Shown here: in pieces, positions 1-7,479 of the stretch | How the letters are laid out: each line of letters opens with the position of its first letter | Position numbering within the stretch: position 1 is the first letter of the stretch | Assembly: GCF_029945535.1 (NCBI RefSeq) | Contig: NZ_JAQSCU010000019.1 | Location: 1 to 64,000 of the forward strand | DNA length: 64,000 bases | Direction of reading: 5' to 3' | Source: Methylotenera sp. | Lineage (GTDB): Bacteria > Pseudomonadota > Gammaproteobacteria > Burkholderiales > Methylophilaceae | Program-made: the position numbers and the translations under genes | The notes under the pieces: model-generated | Database searches by the model: none | What the model was told of the DNA's origin: nothing | What the model saw: the letters and a program-made list of their open reading frames with translations, nothing else

Positions 1-463
1 CAGATTTTTTGATGGGTGTAACTGGTACATATTTTAGATCTACGTCTGAGGAAACTAGCTTATTGACCTCGGCCATAAACGCTACTGAATCAAGCTTTTC
101 ATAGCCACGTACTTTACCTTCCAGCAATTTGACTAAACCTTCATGCTTCAGTACAGCTAATAAGAATCCAGGTGTGTTAACTGATTTACCTATAAACAGA
201 TTGATGAATGGGATTGCTGTGATGGGATGTGCTGCTTTATCTAATGCGTCCAAAGTTGCTTTAAGTGGTATCCACTCTTCACTAAAGAATCCACCACCAG
301 AATTCTCAATAATGCGGATGTGTACTTGATTGTCTTTGTTACATCCAAAATGATAAGTTAGATTGGCTTTACCAGAACATGTGGGGCAGGATGCGATTTT
401 AATGATGCGCATTGATAGTGTGGAGTTTTCAGAGGTGGAACTGCTGCTTGTTGCTTCTTTCAT
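1..463 (-). CDS. Hypothetical Cys-containing protein, 3' end cut by window edge
   Basis: This reading frame is absent from the ORF track because it has no stop inside the window. It is open on the minus strand from an ATG at 463 to the left edge, giving about 154 residues. The start is supported by a good ribosome binding site (AAGGAGAC) about 6 nt upstream. A Ser/Thr-rich N-terminus is followed by CPTC at residues 26-29 and another Cys at 41, which could be part of a metal or redox site. The rest is a mixed hydrophobic and charged globular sequence with no signal peptide. I do not recognise the family and assign no function. Confidence 0.6.
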   Translation of the reverse strand, partial: MKEATSSSSTSENSTLSMRIIKIASCPTCSGKANLTYHFGCNKDNQVHIRIIENSGGGFFSEEWIPLKATLDALDKAAHPITAIPFINLFIGKSVNTPGFLLAVLKHEGLVKLLEGKVRGYEKLDSVAFMAEVNKLVSSDVDLKYVPVTPIKKS

Positions 464-812
464 GGTAAGTCTCCTTGGTTGATGTTTAGATAGGCATGTT
501 GGTCTTTCATATAAGATGGGTGAAAAGGCGCAGTTAAAAGCAAGATTAATTGATGCATTCTTTAACTTTGGACGTAAAAAAGCCTGCAAGTTTTTTAGGC
601 TATGCAGGCTGGGATTTGATGTGCGTTAATGGTTAAGTTGAATGATCTTAATCAGGTAAGATGAAAATTGAAAATGGACTTATCAATAGCGTTCGTTCGA
701 GATCCTTCACTTTCGACACTTAGCAATCATTTAAAATGTAGACATTTTGAAAGTCCTATCGTCATAGGTAAGGGCGCGAAGCCGAATGCAGGACATCGGG
801 TTGAGCTCAGAG
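464..812. other. Intergenic region without a recognised gene
   Basis: The only structure I see here is the terminator hairpin at 576-610. The 62-aa plus-strand ORF at 668-856 has no family resemblance and overlaps the 3' end of the minus-strand membrane protein, so it is not called. The part nearest 463 presumably holds the promoter of the left-edge gene, but I cannot identify its boxes confidently. Confidence 0.4.
576..610 (-). terminator. Rho-independent terminator
   Basis: On the minus strand, AGCCTGCA pairs with TGCAGGCT across a 14-nt loop and is followed by a T run. It lies about 200 nt beyond the end of the gene at 813-1253, so it would terminate that minus-strand transcript. Confidence 0.6.
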
Positions 813-1253
813 TTAGTTGTACGGCGTGGCATAGCGCGCGAATATTAAGAGACTAGCCATACCACTCAACATAGTGGCCGCCACATAAACGTAATACCCC
901 ATCGTGTTCCGACGCGTTTTGTAAAATTGCCAGACGGCCACAGCTAAAACCGATAAGACAGTTGCCACAGAGGCAAGTAAATAACTGCCAAGGATGCCAG
1001 CCCAAATACTGCTATATACGATGCCAAAGAACCATAGTGACAAGGCCTCTACTGGACGAGAAAGAACAATGGGCTTTTCTGGAAGACCCAAACGCTTTGA
1101 AATTGCCTTCGCGTACCAAACCACTCCCAAAGCAACTCCTGTTGCAGTGATGAGTGCCATACCTCCAGCTGGAAATGATGGAAATGCTTCCTTTATCGCC
1201 ACTGCAAGAAAAAGCCCCGCAATAAGCCCTAAAATAATACGTAGCTTGTACAT
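813..1253 (-). CDS. Hypothetical integral membrane protein
   Basis: A 146-aa protein with four to five hydrophobic segments: residues about 5-20, 28-48, 70-92, 93-108 and 118-140. Short basic stretches between them (for example KAISKRLG and KTRRNT) fit a polytopic inner-membrane protein. The family is not recognised. It is the last of three consecutive minus-strand small genes at 2336-813 and follows one of the two 18-nt repeats. That arrangement resembles gene cassettes more than an operon, because the gaps are long and carry the repeats. The terminator at 576-610 is the likely transcript end. Confidence 0.6.
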   Translation of the reverse strand: MYKLRIILGLIAGLFLAVAIKEAFPSFPAGGMALITATGVALGVVWYAKAISKRLGLPEKPIVLSRPVEALSLWFFGIVYSSIWAGILGSYLLASVATVLSVLAVAVWQFYKTRRNTMGYYVYVAATMLSGMASLLIFARYATPYN

Positions 1254-1309
1254 GATGCGTCTGTGAATTGAAAGGGTAGTGACATCGGTCTTCTAACGTT
1301 TTAATTTAG

Positions 1310-1327
1310 GGGTGCCGTTAGGCGTCC
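1310..1327 (-). repeat. 18-nt direct repeat, copy 1 (attC-like core)
   Basis: The plus-strand sequence gggtgccgttaggcgtcc is identical to the copy at 1925. On the minus strand it contains GCCTAAC, and 19 nt further along comes GTTAGAA. These match the RYYYAAC and (imperfectly) GTTRRRY core boxes of integron attC sites. It lies downstream of the 186-aa gene. The stretch between the boxes is shorter than known attC sites and lacks inner complementary boxes, so assignment as a working attC is doubtful. Confidence 0.5.
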
Positions 1328-1363
1328 TGTTTGAATGATTGGTAGGAATGTTCGATGGTGAGT

Positions 1364-1924
1364 TCATAATTTTGACAGACGTTCGTCGAAGTACTTCATA
1401 GGCGACTCCCCAATACTTAATACCTCACGGGCTTTTTCTAAAGGGACATAAAATTCAATTCGGAACTCCCACAAACTTGCATTTTCTAGAGGCGACTTGG
1501 CTTCGTCAAAATGAGTATTTAGCGCTGAACCCTGTAATTGGCATGTGAAAGAATCTCTTTGATAGGAAATACCAAACTTAAGCTGCTGTACTTCCCTACT
1601 TCTATAACCATCTGACGCTGCTTCATAACCTCCATTTAGGGCAAAGGTGGCTATTCTCGGCCCATGAAATTCGTATGAGACTCCACTGCGCATATTCTCA
1701 ACTGACTGGCCTGTAACAATCATGCTTGATAGAAAGCTACAGGAGAATCTGCCACCATTGTTTTTCATAAACGGAACTTCAAGTCCCATCGCAAACTCTG
1801 GTCGAAATTTAGGGGCGGTAAATTTTTCTACTAACTGACCATTAATTACGATTTGACCTTCTACGTCATCATTTGGATACATCGCTTGCCTCACGCCATT
1901 ATAAAACGGAACAATTGAATACAA
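1364..1924 (-). CDS. Hypothetical soluble protein
   Basis: Up to 186 aa, with no signal peptide or membrane segment. It is rich in beta-prone residues (for example GVSYEFHGPRIATFAL and LWEFRIEFYVPLE). The family is not recognised. The ORF-track start is a TTG immediately inside the 18-nt repeat. The frame is closed by a TAG just upstream, so translation may instead begin at the internal ATG at residue 15 (MYPNDDVEG). It is flanked on both sides by 18-nt repeat copies in the same orientation, like a gene cassette. Confidence 0.5.
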   Translation of the reverse strand: MYSIVPFYNGVRQAMYPNDDVEGQIVINGQLVEKFTAPKFRPEFAMGLEVPFMKNNGGRFSCSFLSSMIVTGQSVENMRSGVSYEFHGPRIATFALNGGYEAASDGYRSREVQQLKFGISYQRDSFTCQLQGSALNTHFDEAKSPLENASLWEFRIEFYVPLEKAREVLSIGESPMKYFDERLSKL

Positions 1925-1942
1925 GGGTGCCGTTAGGCGTCC
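1925..1942 (-). repeat. 18-nt direct repeat, copy 2
   Basis: Exact copy of the repeat at 1310, 615 bp away. It lies between the stop of the LprI-like gene and the start of the 186-aa gene. On the minus strand it is preceded by GTTTAGC and an inverted repeat (GTCCA...TGGAC), so it may also form a hairpin downstream of the LprI-like gene. Confidence 0.6.
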
Positions 1943-1964
1943 AGCTTGATGGACGTGCTAAACA

Positions 1965-2336
1965 TTAAAGCTTGCTATTTTGGCAACCTGAGCTTGAGCA
2001 TTCTCTGATACGGTCTTGCAGGAACTGAGACCTTTTGATTGTTGTACTAGTGGCACAATCTAGATTTACAAAAAATCCATTGGCTTCACGTTTTGAGCAA
2101 TTATTGTTTCGCTCTTCCATCCATGAAAGCTGGCTGAACTTAAGTGCTTTTTTGCCGTCACTATCAAGCTTTGTAGTTAATTTTTTGTAGTTTTCGTTTA
2201 GTTCTTTATCCGCTTCTTGGTAAACTTTATTCAGGCAATATAAACCATCAAAATCGTTTTTTGGAATATCGCATGCTGAGTTTGCAAAAGCTACGTTACA
2301 TGAACAGAACAGTAAAACAAACAGCATTTTTTTCAT
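1965..2336 (-). CDS. LprI-like (DUF1311) secreted protein
   Basis: A 123-aa protein with an N-terminal signal peptide of about 18 residues (MKKMLFVLLFCSC...AFA). The mature part resembles the DUF1311/lysozyme-inhibitor LprI N-terminal fold: a Cys after the signal, a conserved E-A-D-K-E-L-N helix, Y-K-K-L, then SQLSWMEERNNNC and a final helix. The family includes periplasmic proteins, some of which inhibit c-type lysozyme; inhibition here is unproven. Several Cys residues suggest disulfides in the periplasm. It stands alone in the accessory zone, with the 18-nt repeat just downstream. Confidence 0.65.
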   Translation of the reverse strand: MKKMLFVLLFCSCNVAFANSACDIPKNDFDGLYCLNKVYQEADKELNENYKKLTTKLDSDGKKALKFSQLSWMEERNNNCSKREANGFFVNLDCATSTTIKRSQFLQDRIRECSSSGCQNSKL

Positions 2337-2571
2337 TGTACAAAACCTTCACGCATCTTAAAGATAATACTGTAAGCGATCATGATGATGATTTTATGAC
2401 TTATATAAAACTGGGTTAATAAGTGCATCAGTAGGCGAAATAGTGATGCGTACTACTATGTTGTTCATCGCATTTTGTGTATGTGATTAACTATGTAGCA
2501 ATATTTAATACATTTCATTCACGCTTACTGCTCTGAGAGCTAGCTTGAGACTGAGAATTACTTTAGTTAGT

Positions 2572-3084
2572 TTAGAGTTTAGGGGAGCCTGTAATTGTCC
2601 CAATGGCATCTATTTCACCTTTGAGTTTAATTCGATTTAAATTATCGATTGGCAAAGCAACGAAAAGTTTAATGCGATTCTCTAAATACCTACAGCATCT
2701 TTGGAACACTTCCAGTCTTTCCTCATCTGTACCTTTAGCTACAACAGGATCTTCAATTCCCCAATGAGCTGTCATTGGCTGACTAGGCCAGATTGGACAA
2801 ACCTCACCAGCTACATCATCACAAACTGTAAATACAAAATCCAAATGAGGCGCGTCTTTTCCAGTAAACTCATTCCAACTTTTACTTCTTAGCCCGTCGA
2901 TATTCAGCCCATGGGATTCTAAGGTCTTAATCGTTAAAGGATCGATCGAACCTTTTGGGGTATTACCTGCACTATAAGCTTTGAATTTCCCTTTGCCCCA
3001 GTGTTCCATCAATTTTTCTGCCATGATGCTGCGTGCTGAATTATTGTTGCAAAGAAAAAGCACATTAAATACGTTTGGTTCCAT
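2572..3084 (-). CDS. arsC: Arsenate reductase, low-molecular-weight phosphatase type
   Basis: A 170-aa protein of the LMW protein tyrosine phosphatase fold that reduces arsenate to arsenite in the cytoplasm, usually with thioredoxin. The P-loop CNNNSARS (CX5R) is at residues 12-19, and a resolving pair of Cys sits in VCDDVAGEVCP near residues 88-96. These are the features expected of ArsC rather than a tyrosine phosphatase. The C-terminus runs some 25 residues past the usual family length. No arsR, arsB or acr3 is nearby, so it is an orphan; the start at 3084 matches the conserved N-terminus. Confidence 0.82.
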   Translation of the reverse strand: MEPNVFNVLFLCNNNSARSIMAEKLMEHWGKGKFKAYSAGNTPKGSIDPLTIKTLESHGLNIDGLRSKSWNEFTGKDAPHLDFVFTVCDDVAGEVCPIWPSQPMTAHWGIEDPVVAKGTDEERLEVFQRCCRYLENRIKLFVALPIDNLNRIKLKGEIDAIGTITGSPKL

Positions 3085-3139
3085 TTGATTACAACCTCGC
3101 TAATTAATTATATGACTCGCAACTCAGTATAAAATCGAA

Positions 3140-3364
3140 TTATGTATCTTTAAATTTTTCGTTTAATTTAACTCTGTTCTCACGCCACTCTTCAAGCTCC
3201 TCATCTTCTCTTTCAAGCTGTATTGCTATAGCCTCAATAGTACTGAATATTTTGTCATCTATTCTGCGTACTAATTTTGTACGCATACGGCTTAATAGAC
3301 GTTCAGTATCTTCCTCATTTAAATTAGCTGCTTTTTCAAGATAGTCTTTATCAGGTTTTCTCAT
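3140..3364 (-). CDS. Small hypothetical charged helical protein
   Basis: I prefer the ATG at 3364 (MRKPDKDYLEK...), giving 74 aa. An AAGGGGA ribosome binding site lies about 8 nt upstream of it, inside the longer 83-aa track ORF. The product is almost entirely charged helix, rich in Glu, Arg and Lys (EEDTERLLSRMRTKLVRRID, then EREDEELEEWREN). It has no membrane segment or recognised family. It is 55 nt downstream of arsC and could be co-transcribed with it. Confidence 0.5.
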   Translation of the reverse strand: MRKPDKDYLEKAANLNEEDTERLLSRMRTKLVRRIDDKIFSTIEAIAIQLEREDEELEEWRENRVKLNEKFKDT

Positions 3365-3640
3365 TTTCAGCATTCCCCTTCTAGAGTTCATATTTCATAA
3401 ATGGTAATCGACAGTATAGTTCACTGAAATTAGTGCATTATTATAGTGACGATTAATGACAGGAAGATATTAGAACTTATTGAACTGGACTACACTAACT
3501 TTCTCGCCTTATTTAGGCTACTGACTGAAGTGTTATCAAAGCATGAACTAGGAAGAATAATTTAAACTACTTTTCCGATTTTAATTAGATTGTCATTTAG
3601 TTATGCAATTGTTGATTTTTTATTCAGTTGAAAAATAGTG

Positions 3641-5461
3641 ATGATAAACGGGATTTTCGACAATACATTCGCCAAGGAACATGATTCAAGTTTTGGTGAA
3701 GCATTACATCTACACCTTCATGACATTGTTCAAAGCAATCTGCTTACCGCTGTTTTTCAGCCAATACTAGATATGCAGCAAGCCAAAATTATTGGATATG
3801 AGGGATTGATTCGCGGTCCTGCAACCAGCGTACTTCATACTCCAATTGAGTTATTTCGTGTGGCAAGGGCATGCGGCATGGTGGCAGAGGTCGAGTACCT
3901 TTCTCGTCGCACAGTGCTTGAGTCTTTCGCTAAACAGAATCTGTCAGGTAAGATATTTCTAAATGTCAGCCCTGACGTGTTATTGCAACCTGATTCAAAA
4001 AATGGAGAAACTCTAAAATATCTTGAAGAGTTAGGCTTACAACCTAATCAGGTGATCATTGAACTTACTGAAAATGCTCAGGCCCTTGATTATCAGCTAT
4101 TACGTGATGCAACTCAGCATTATCGTAATATGGGTTTTGAAATCGCGATTGACGATCTCGGTGAGGGTTTTTCTGGTTTACGCCTGTGGTCTGAGATTCG
4201 CCCTGAGTATGTCAAAGTAGATAAGCACTTCATTCATAACATTCATCTCGACCCAGTAAAAATGCAATTTGCCCGCTCCATACAGGAAATTGCCGCCAAA
4301 TCAGGTGCACTTGTTATCGCAGAGGGTATAGAAATACAAGATGAGTTAATGGCTATTAGAGATCTTGGCATCACTTATGGCCAAGGTTATCACATTGGTA
4401 GGCCTAGCATCTTGCCTTCACAAGTAGTACCTACTGAAATCACCAAATCTCTAATGCGAATAGAAATTTCCCGAGAAAATTTGCTACAGAATCGCGCTAC
4501 AGTAGAGAAATTGCTAAAACACGTCTCCCCAGTTGCACCAACATGTAATAACGAAGATGTGTTCAAAATGTTTGACATGAATGCAGATCTTTACGCTCTT
4601 CCAGTAGTAGTTGATGGTCGTCCCATTGGACTTATTGGGCGCAATATGATGATTAATGACTACGCACGTCCTTACCGCCGTGAATTATATGGACGCAAAC
4701 CTTGCGAAATGATGATGGATCGTTCAGCCATCATAGTAGATCAAATGATTAGCTTGCAGGAGTTAAGTGATTTGATTCTAAAAAGTGACCCTCGTCACTT
4801 ATCCATTGGTTTTATTATTACCGATAACGGTATATACCGAGGCATGGGTAGCGGTCATGACTTGTTAAGAATAATCTCACAAATGCAGATCAATGCAGCA
4901 CGATATGCTAACCCACTGACAATGTTGCCAGGTAATGTGCCCATCAGCGAACAAATAGACAGCTTGCTAGAGTCCGGCGTTTCATTTGTTGCCTGTTACT
5001 GTGATTTAGATAACTTTAAACCGTTTAACGATGTCTACGGCTTTAAAAAAGGGGATGAAGTCATCCAATTAACTGGGCGTTTGCTGACTGAGGTTTGTGG
5101 ACCATATGATTTTCTTGGACACATTGGTGGCGACGATTTTATCGTACTCTTTCAGAGTGAGCATTGGGAAACCCGATGTGAGGAATTTCTGTCGAAAGTA
5201 AGTGATACATTTCCGCAGTTTTACACGAGTGTTGATCAGCAACGCGGGGGTATTGAAACTGAAGATCGCCAAGGTGAACGACGTTTCCATTCAATTCTCA
5301 GTATTTCTATCGGAGCACTTATTGTTGAACCAGATCATTATCCGTCACACCATGAAGTATCTGCAGCCTGTGTTAACGCTAAGAAGCAAGCAAAGAAAAT
5401 CCCTGGAAACAATCTATTCATTGAGCGTCGAACTGAAAATAACCCAGAAGTTATTTCCTGA
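3641..5461 (+). CDS. EAL-CBS-GGDEF cyclic-di-GMP signalling protein
   Basis: A cytoplasmic 606-aa protein with no membrane segment. The N-terminal EAL domain (about 25-265) keeps the key motifs EGL, NVSP, ELTEN, IDDLGEG, KVDK, AEGIE and GQGYHIG, so phosphodiesterase activity is plausible. The middle (about 280-405) looks like paired CBS modules, a possible nucleotide sensor. The C-terminal GGDEF domain carries GGDDF near residue 498. The inhibitory RxxD site upstream is degenerate (GPYD), so product inhibition is probably lost. The order EAL-CBS-GGDEF is the reverse of the usual GGDEF-EAL tandem. GTG at 3638 and ATG at 3641 are adjacent; I chose ATG. No clear ribosome binding site is visible. 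It is monocistronic. Confidence 0.85.
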   Translation: MINGIFDNTFAKEHDSSFGEALHLHLHDIVQSNLLTAVFQPILDMQQAKIIGYEGLIRGPATSVLHTPIELFRVARACGMVAEVEYLSRRTVLESFAKQNLSGKIFLNVSPDVLLQPDSKNGETLKYLEELGLQPNQVIIELTENAQALDYQLLRDATQHYRNMGFEIAIDDLGEGFSGLRLWSEIRPEYVKVDKHFIHNIHLDPVKMQFARSIQEIAAKSGALVIAEGIEIQDELMAIRDLGITYGQGYHIGRPSILPSQVVPTEITKSLMRIEISRENLLQNRATVEKLLKHVSPVAPTCNNEDVFKMFDMNADLYALPVVVDGRPIGLIGRNMMINDYARPYRRELYGRKPCEMMMDRSAIIVDQMISLQELSDLILKSDPRHLSIGFIITDNGIYRGMGSGHDLLRIISQMQINAARYANPLTMLPGNVPISEQIDSLLESGVSFVACYCDLDNFKPFNDVYGFKKGDEVIQLTGRLLTEVCGPYDFLGHIGGDDFIVLFQSEHWETRCEEFLSKVSDTFPQFYTSVDQQRGGIETEDRQGERRFHSILSISIGALIVEPDHYPSHHEVSAACVNAKKQAKKIPGNNLFIERRTENNPEVIS

Positions 5462-5540
5462 AAATCCTAACTAGTCTGATTAAACGTGTTTGATGACGTT
5501 GCAAACAACTTAACATGGCACCTGTTGCTACTGTATAAAA

Positions 5541-5559
5541 GAGCCATTAGCTCTGGCTC
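5541..5559 (+). terminator. Possible transcription-end hairpin
   Basis: GAGCCA and TGGCTC form a 6-bp stem about 80 nt after the EAL-CBS-GGDEF gene. No T tract follows, so intrinsic termination is uncertain. Confidence 0.25.
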
Positions 5560-5657
5560 CTACACTTACACAGCAACTACAAACATATCTAAGCAAACTT
5601 TAATTAATATGTGGCTAAGAATCACCATCACTCTCTTGAAAGCCCCCGCTTGTTAGC

Positions 5658-5789
5658 TTGGGTACTGCCATACGAGCAGCAAGGAAGGCAAAGGGCCTCT
5701 CTCAAGAAGCCTTAGCTAAGCTGGCTGATATGGATCGTTATTACATGAGCGAGATTGAAAGAAGCAATTATGCACGATTGGAAATTACA
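5658..5789 (+). pseudogene. Truncated XRE-family HTH regulator
   Basis: The frame from a TTG at 5658 encodes a clear XRE/Cro-type helix-turn-helix (IRAARKAKGLSQEALAKLA, then MSEIERSNYA). After the second half of the domain the frame runs directly into the tRNA-derived repeat at 5784. The rest of the 79-aa track ORF only translates that repeat. No ATG is available upstream before an in-frame TGA. The simplest reading is a regulator gene cut off when an element recombined at the tRNA repeat. Confidence 0.6.
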
Positions 5790-5871
5790 AAAGAAAAAAG
5801 GACCCAGATTTCTCCGAGTCCTTTATTTTGGTGGCCCCTTGTGAGTCGAACACAGCACCAACGGACTATGA
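5784..5871 (-). repeat. tRNA-Ile2 3'-half direct repeat, copy 3 (att-like)
   Basis: About 88 bp nearly identical to the 3' half of the tRNA-Ile2 gene at 9788-9866 plus its terminator. The shared block runs from the anticodon loop (TCATA) to past the terminator T run. It differs by a few substitutions and short indels. The homology stops just after the anticodon; the 5' half of the tRNA is missing, so it is not a gene. This is what an attachment-site duplication left by a tRNA-targeting integrase looks like. Confidence 0.75.
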
Positions 5872-5902
5872 GCTTAGGCCCTGTCAGGAATACTTAAAAT
5901 AT

Positions 5903-6460
5903 TTAGCTAATTCTACGACGACGTGAAATAAGTCCGATTACACCCAAACCTACTAACAACATAGCATACGACTCTGCTTCTGGCACTGGGGTTGTAATAT
6001 TCAGCACACCTGCATAGGATCCACCGGATAGGCCAGCAACAGTGCCCTTAATTTGTAATGTATAACTACCCGCCAATAACGATATAGGATTTAACACCAC
6101 AGTGGTGATACCTACAGTTGGTGAGAAGTTTACTGTAGTTCCCCAATTTTCAATGATAGACGCTACTGAGCTTGCTGTGTCATTCACATTGCCAGCATAA
6201 AGTCGCGCTTTAAGGTTACTTAAACCCAAAATACTGTCTAAGTTAATTGAGGATGTAACAGAGTTTGCAGAGCCATTCGGAATGGTGAAATAAAACGCAT
6301 CAAAAAACGTTGTGCCTGTAGTTGCAGCTGCAAATGAATTGCCATAATTAAGTGAAGTTGGTAGGGATCCTACCGTCAGATTAGTTGCTGAATCAGCAAA
6401 TGCAGTCACGCTAGATACGGCTAGCATGCCAGCAAATAAGATACTTTTAATTAATTTCAT
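5903..6460 (-). CDS. PEP-CTERM sorting domain protein
   Basis: I place the start at the ATG encoding MKLIKSILFAGMLAVSS, because it begins a proper signal peptide (about 22 residues, cleavage near AFA-DS). The track start 35 codons upstream adds an unlikely leader. The mature protein (about 185 aa in total) is low in charge and rich in Ser, Thr, Gly and Asn. It ends in a textbook PEP-CTERM tail: VPEAESYAML, a hydrophobic helix, then RRRR. Such proteins are sorted by exosortase in EPS-producing Gram-negatives. No exosortase is in the window, so sorting would depend on genes elsewhere. It is the only gene between tRNA repeats 3 and 2. Confidence 0.85.
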   Translation of the reverse strand: MKLIKSILFAGMLAVSSVTAFADSATNLTVGSLPTSLNYGNSFAAATTGTTFFDAFYFTIPNGSANSVTSSINLDSILGLSNLKARLYAGNVNDTASSVASIIENWGTTVNFSPTVGITTVVLNPISLLAGSYTLQIKGTVAGLSGGSYAGVLNITTPVPEAESYAMLLVGLGVIGLISRRRRIS

Positions 6461-6669
6461 TTGTGTAACCCCAATTGATAAATTTATATTTAAGTACGAT
6501 TTAATACATGCAATCATGTTATGGGTAGATTGTGACAATGTTGATGAAAAGTTATATTGATTCATAGTTAATATGGACTATATTTTCCAACCATTTATTA
6601 CATTGTAAAAATTGAGTTAATAGGCTTTCCCATCCTTATAACTAGAAATATGGTTTTAATCTCTAGTGA

Positions 6670-6756
6670 CTACAAAAAGAAAAAAGGACTCAGATTTCTC
6701 CGAGTCCTCATTTTGGTAGCCCCCTGTGAGTCGAACACAGCACCAACGGATTATGA
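6670..6756 (-). repeat. tRNA-Ile2 3'-half direct repeat, copy 2 (att-like)
   Basis: About 87 bp matching the 3' half of the tRNA-Ile2 gene and its terminator, breaking off at the anticodon loop. It differs from the functional copy by loss of one C in the acceptor run, a G-to-A change and a small gap in the terminator tail. It separates the PEP-CTERM unit from the coiled-coil/Sel1 unit. Confidence 0.78.
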
Positions 6757-6761
6757 ATAAA

Positions 6762-7454
6762 CTACTTCTCAAGTCTTCGCTCGCCTGTACATTTTTCACT
6801 ATAAGTCATTAGAGTATCGTTAAATGATTTTTTTCGATTATTAAACTGCGTTGTTTTATCGTTCAAATATTCTAACTTCAATTTTAATGGCGTTAATGAC
6901 TCATTAAAAATTTTCTGCTTTTCTTTAAAAAGCCTAATACGTTCATTTAATGCAGATGAGTCAGCATTTTGTAGCTTAACTTCTTTATTAAATTGATCTA
7001 TTTGTGAGTTTATTTTTTTGGCTGCTGCCGAATCAACTTTTTTAGAAGTTAAAGCCGTAAGCTCTAATTTTTTCTTATCCAGCACTTCACCTCGACTATT
7101 CATTTGAGCAGTTTCTGCATTAAGAACTGTGACTTCTTTTTCTATTATAAGTCTAGCACTATCATTTTCTTTGACCTGATTTTCAACTACCATGACTTCA
7201 TCATTAATTAACTTTGTTTCACTCTGAAAGTAGTCATACTTTTGTCGAATATTGTTATCTTGTCCCATACACTTTTCAATTTCTTCGATAGTAATGGTCG
7301 GCTTATTTTGCGCATCTTCTTTCAAAATATGATAAATCCCCGGCAATCTAACTGATGACGACGGTAAGTCTTCACAAACACCACTGATGCTATAACTAGA
7401 AATCAGGCTAGCAAAAATATTGAGAATGTTTGCTGTGTTATTGTTTTTTTTCAT
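6762..7454 (-). CDS. Hypothetical coiled-coil protein, possibly exported
   Basis: The start at 7454 (ATG) has GGAA about 8 nt upstream and is preferred over the GTG six codons earlier; the product is about 230 aa. A weak N-terminal hydrophobic stretch (IFASLISSYSISGVC) may be a signal peptide. From about residue 75 the protein is a long coiled coil rich in Lys, Asn, Glu and Leu (KLKLEYLNDKTTQFNNRKKSF). The family is not recognised. It follows the Sel1-repeat gene by 25 nt on the same strand, so the two are probably co-expressed. Its stop lies only 5 nt from the tRNA repeat at 6670-6756. Confidence 0.6.
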   Translation of the reverse strand: MKKNNNTANILNIFASLISSYSISGVCEDLPSSSVRLPGIYHILKEDAQNKPTITIEEIEKCMGQDNNIRQKYDYFQSETKLINDEVMVVENQVKENDSARLIIEKEVTVLNAETAQMNSRGEVLDKKKLELTALTSKKVDSAAAKKINSQIDQFNKEVKLQNADSSALNERIRLFKEKQKIFNESLTPLKLKLEYLNDKTTQFNNRKKSFNDTLMTYSEKCTGERRLEK

Positions 7455-7479
7455 ATCAAATTCCGAATGCACTTATAAA

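Noticed and set aside
668-856. 62-aa plus-strand ORF
   Set aside because: No family resemblance, no ribosome binding site, overlaps the minus-strand membrane protein end.
5796-5880. Second and third tRNA genes at the repeats
   Set aside because: The copies at 5784 and 6670 lack the 5' half, D arm and acceptor strand, so no functional tRNA can form.
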